Source: Streptomyces sp. WM4235 (GTDB lineage: Bacteria > Actinomycetota > Actinomycetes > Streptomycetales > Streptomycetaceae). Taken from it: 7,445 nucleotides of DNA. A program made the translations under genes and the position numbers. Positions within the stretch are counted from its first letter, which is position 1. Each line of letters begins with the position of its first letter. The notes under the pieces are model-generated. The model did not search any database, had not been told where the DNA came from, and saw only the letters and a program-made list of their open reading frames with translations. The stretch covers positions 1 through 7,445 of the forward strand of contig NZ_LGDE01000065.1 of NCBI RefSeq assembly GCF_001279725.1, written 5' to 3'. Positions 6,490-7,445 of the stretch are shown piece by piece.

Positions 6490-7445
6490 ATGGTGCGCAT
6501 GTCAGCCATCCGTGGAACACCATGGGCGGCGGCCCTCGCCACCGCCGTCCTCGCCGTCGCCCTGCCGGCCGCCGCCCGGGCCGCCGCCACGGCTTCCACG
6601 ATCCGGGCGGCCCCCGACCCGGCGGCGCCGGCCGCCGCGCCGGCCCCCGAGACCGCGTGCGTCCTGCCCGGCGGTCTGACCGAACTCAGTGGTCTCGCCA
6701 TGAGCCGCAGGCATCCGGGCGTCTTCTACGCCGTCAACGACAGCGGCAACACCAACCAGGTCTTCGCCGTCGACTGCAACACCACATCCGGCCGACTCGT
6801 GGCGACCTACACCGTCACCGGGGTCGCCAACACCGACTGGGAGGGCCTCGCCATCGGCAAGGACGCCGGGGGATCCCCCGTGATCCTCGTCGGCGACATC
6901 GGGGACAACCTCGCCGGCCGCGGCGAGATCACCGTGCACGCCTTCGCCGAACCGGACGTGCTCGCCGACGCGTCCGTGACCCCGACCAGCCACCGCTTCG
7001 CCTACTCCGACGGCAGACACGACGCGGAGTCCCTGCTCGCGGACCCCGTCACCGGGCAGCTCTACGTCGCGACCAAACTCATCGGCGCGACGGGCAAGCT
7101 GTACAAGGCCCCGCTGCCGCCCGTGGCCGGACAGCTCAACACCCTCTCCCCGGTCCGGTCGGGCCCGGTGTTCACGACCGACGGGGCCTTCTCCCCGTCG
7201 GGGACCTCGTACGCCCTGCGCAGCGGCGGACCCCTGGGGGCCAATACCGCCACCGTGTACGACACCGCGGGGAACAGGCTCGCCGACGTGGCGCTGCCGG
7301 CCCAGCCGCAGGGCGAGACGCTCACGTACGCCGACTGCGCGAACCTGTTGGTCGGCTCGGAGAACGACACCCGGATCTGGCGCGTGCCGCTGCCGCCGCA
7401 GGCCACCCCGGGCTGCGTCGGAACCCCCACGCCGACACCCACCCC
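6490..7445 (+). CDS. Exported beta-propeller-like protein, 3' truncated by window edge
   Basis: Open from ATG 6490 (GTG 6493 and ATG 6499 are alternatives; none has a clear Shine-Dalgarno) for 318 codons to the edge. An in-frame TGA at 6457 limits the start. The N terminus is a signal peptide: Arg3 and Arg8, a hydrophobic stretch ~12-28, and likely cleavage after AARA (residue 31). An Ala/Pro-rich stretch follows. The mature part has blade-like repeats, LSGLAMS.RHPGVFYAVNDSG, TDWEGLAIG, VGDIGDN and HDAESLLADPVTGQLYVAT, typical of secreted actinomycete propellers (WD40, SMP-30 or phytase-like annotations). Four Cys (57, 96, 283, 309) could pair in the oxidising exterior. The sequence ends in TPTPTPT, a wall-spanning type linker that may lead to an anchor outside the window. 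No catalytic function can be assigned. It is co-directional with the regulator, 102 bp downstream. Confidence 0.85.
   Translation, partial: MVRMSAIRGTPWAAALATAVLAVALPAAARAAATASTIRAAPDPAAPAAAPAPETACVLPGGLTELSGLAMSRRHPGVFYAVNDSGNTNQVFAVDCNTTSGRLVATYTVTGVANTDWEGLAIGKDAGGSPVILVGDIGDNLAGRGEITVHAFAEPDVLADASVTPTSHRFAYSDGRHDAESLLADPVTGQLYVATKLIGATGKLYKAPLPPVAGQLNTLSPVRSGPVFTTDGAFSPSGTSYALRSGGPLGANTATVYDTAGNRLADVALPAQPQGETLTYADCANLLVGSENDTRIWRVPLPPQATPGCVGTPTPTPT

Noticed and set aside
1..7445. tRNA, rRNA, CRISPR array, insertion sequence or attachment site
   Set aside because: No regular repeat-spacer pattern, transposase motif, long terminal inverted repeat or tRNA-like cloverleaf was seen on either strand.

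Overview
The window is very GC-rich (roughly three quarters G+C by eye) and has strong third-position G/C codon bias. It also has a GTG start with a good Shine-Dalgarno and a divergent LysR-type regulator. This points to a Streptomyces-like actinomycete. I saw no TTA (bldA-dependent) leucine codon in the three genes I translated.

Layout. (1) About 1-4816, minus strand: one unbroken reading frame of 1605 codons that enters from the left edge and has its start inside the window. It is a modular megasynthase in the order FMN-barrel 1, FMN-barrel 2 (nitronate monooxygenase / PfaD-type enoyl reductase family), PUFA-type ketosynthase, malonyl-type acyltransferase, then a Pro/Arg-rich linker cut by the window edge. 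ACP, KR and DH domains are expected beyond the edge but cannot be seen. (2) 4817-5493: a 677-base divergent control region. It holds a near-consensus promoter for the synthase, an imperfect palindrome over its -35, and a long C-rich, U-poor leader with short tandem repeats and a 16-bp perfect palindrome. It also holds a likely leaderless promoter for the regulator and a palindrome over the regulator's start codon. (3) 5494-6387, plus strand: a complete 297-aa LysR-family regulator. (4) 6388-6489: a short gap with a second copy of a TTGA-N7-TCAA dyad, which also occurs in the divergent region. (5) 6490 to the right edge, plus strand: the first 318 codons of an exported beta-propeller-like protein ending in a Thr-Pro tail.

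How it may work together (inference). The LysR protein probably controls the synthase. The two matching T-N11-A dyads, one in the synthase/regulator gap and one in front of the exported protein gene, suggest that one regulator may act on both. The synthase looks like an actinobacterial 'secondary lipid' or PUFA-synthase-like iterative enzyme with its enoyl-reductase-type module fused at the N terminus and duplicated. That duplication is the most unusual thing in the window. The product cannot be named from this sequence.
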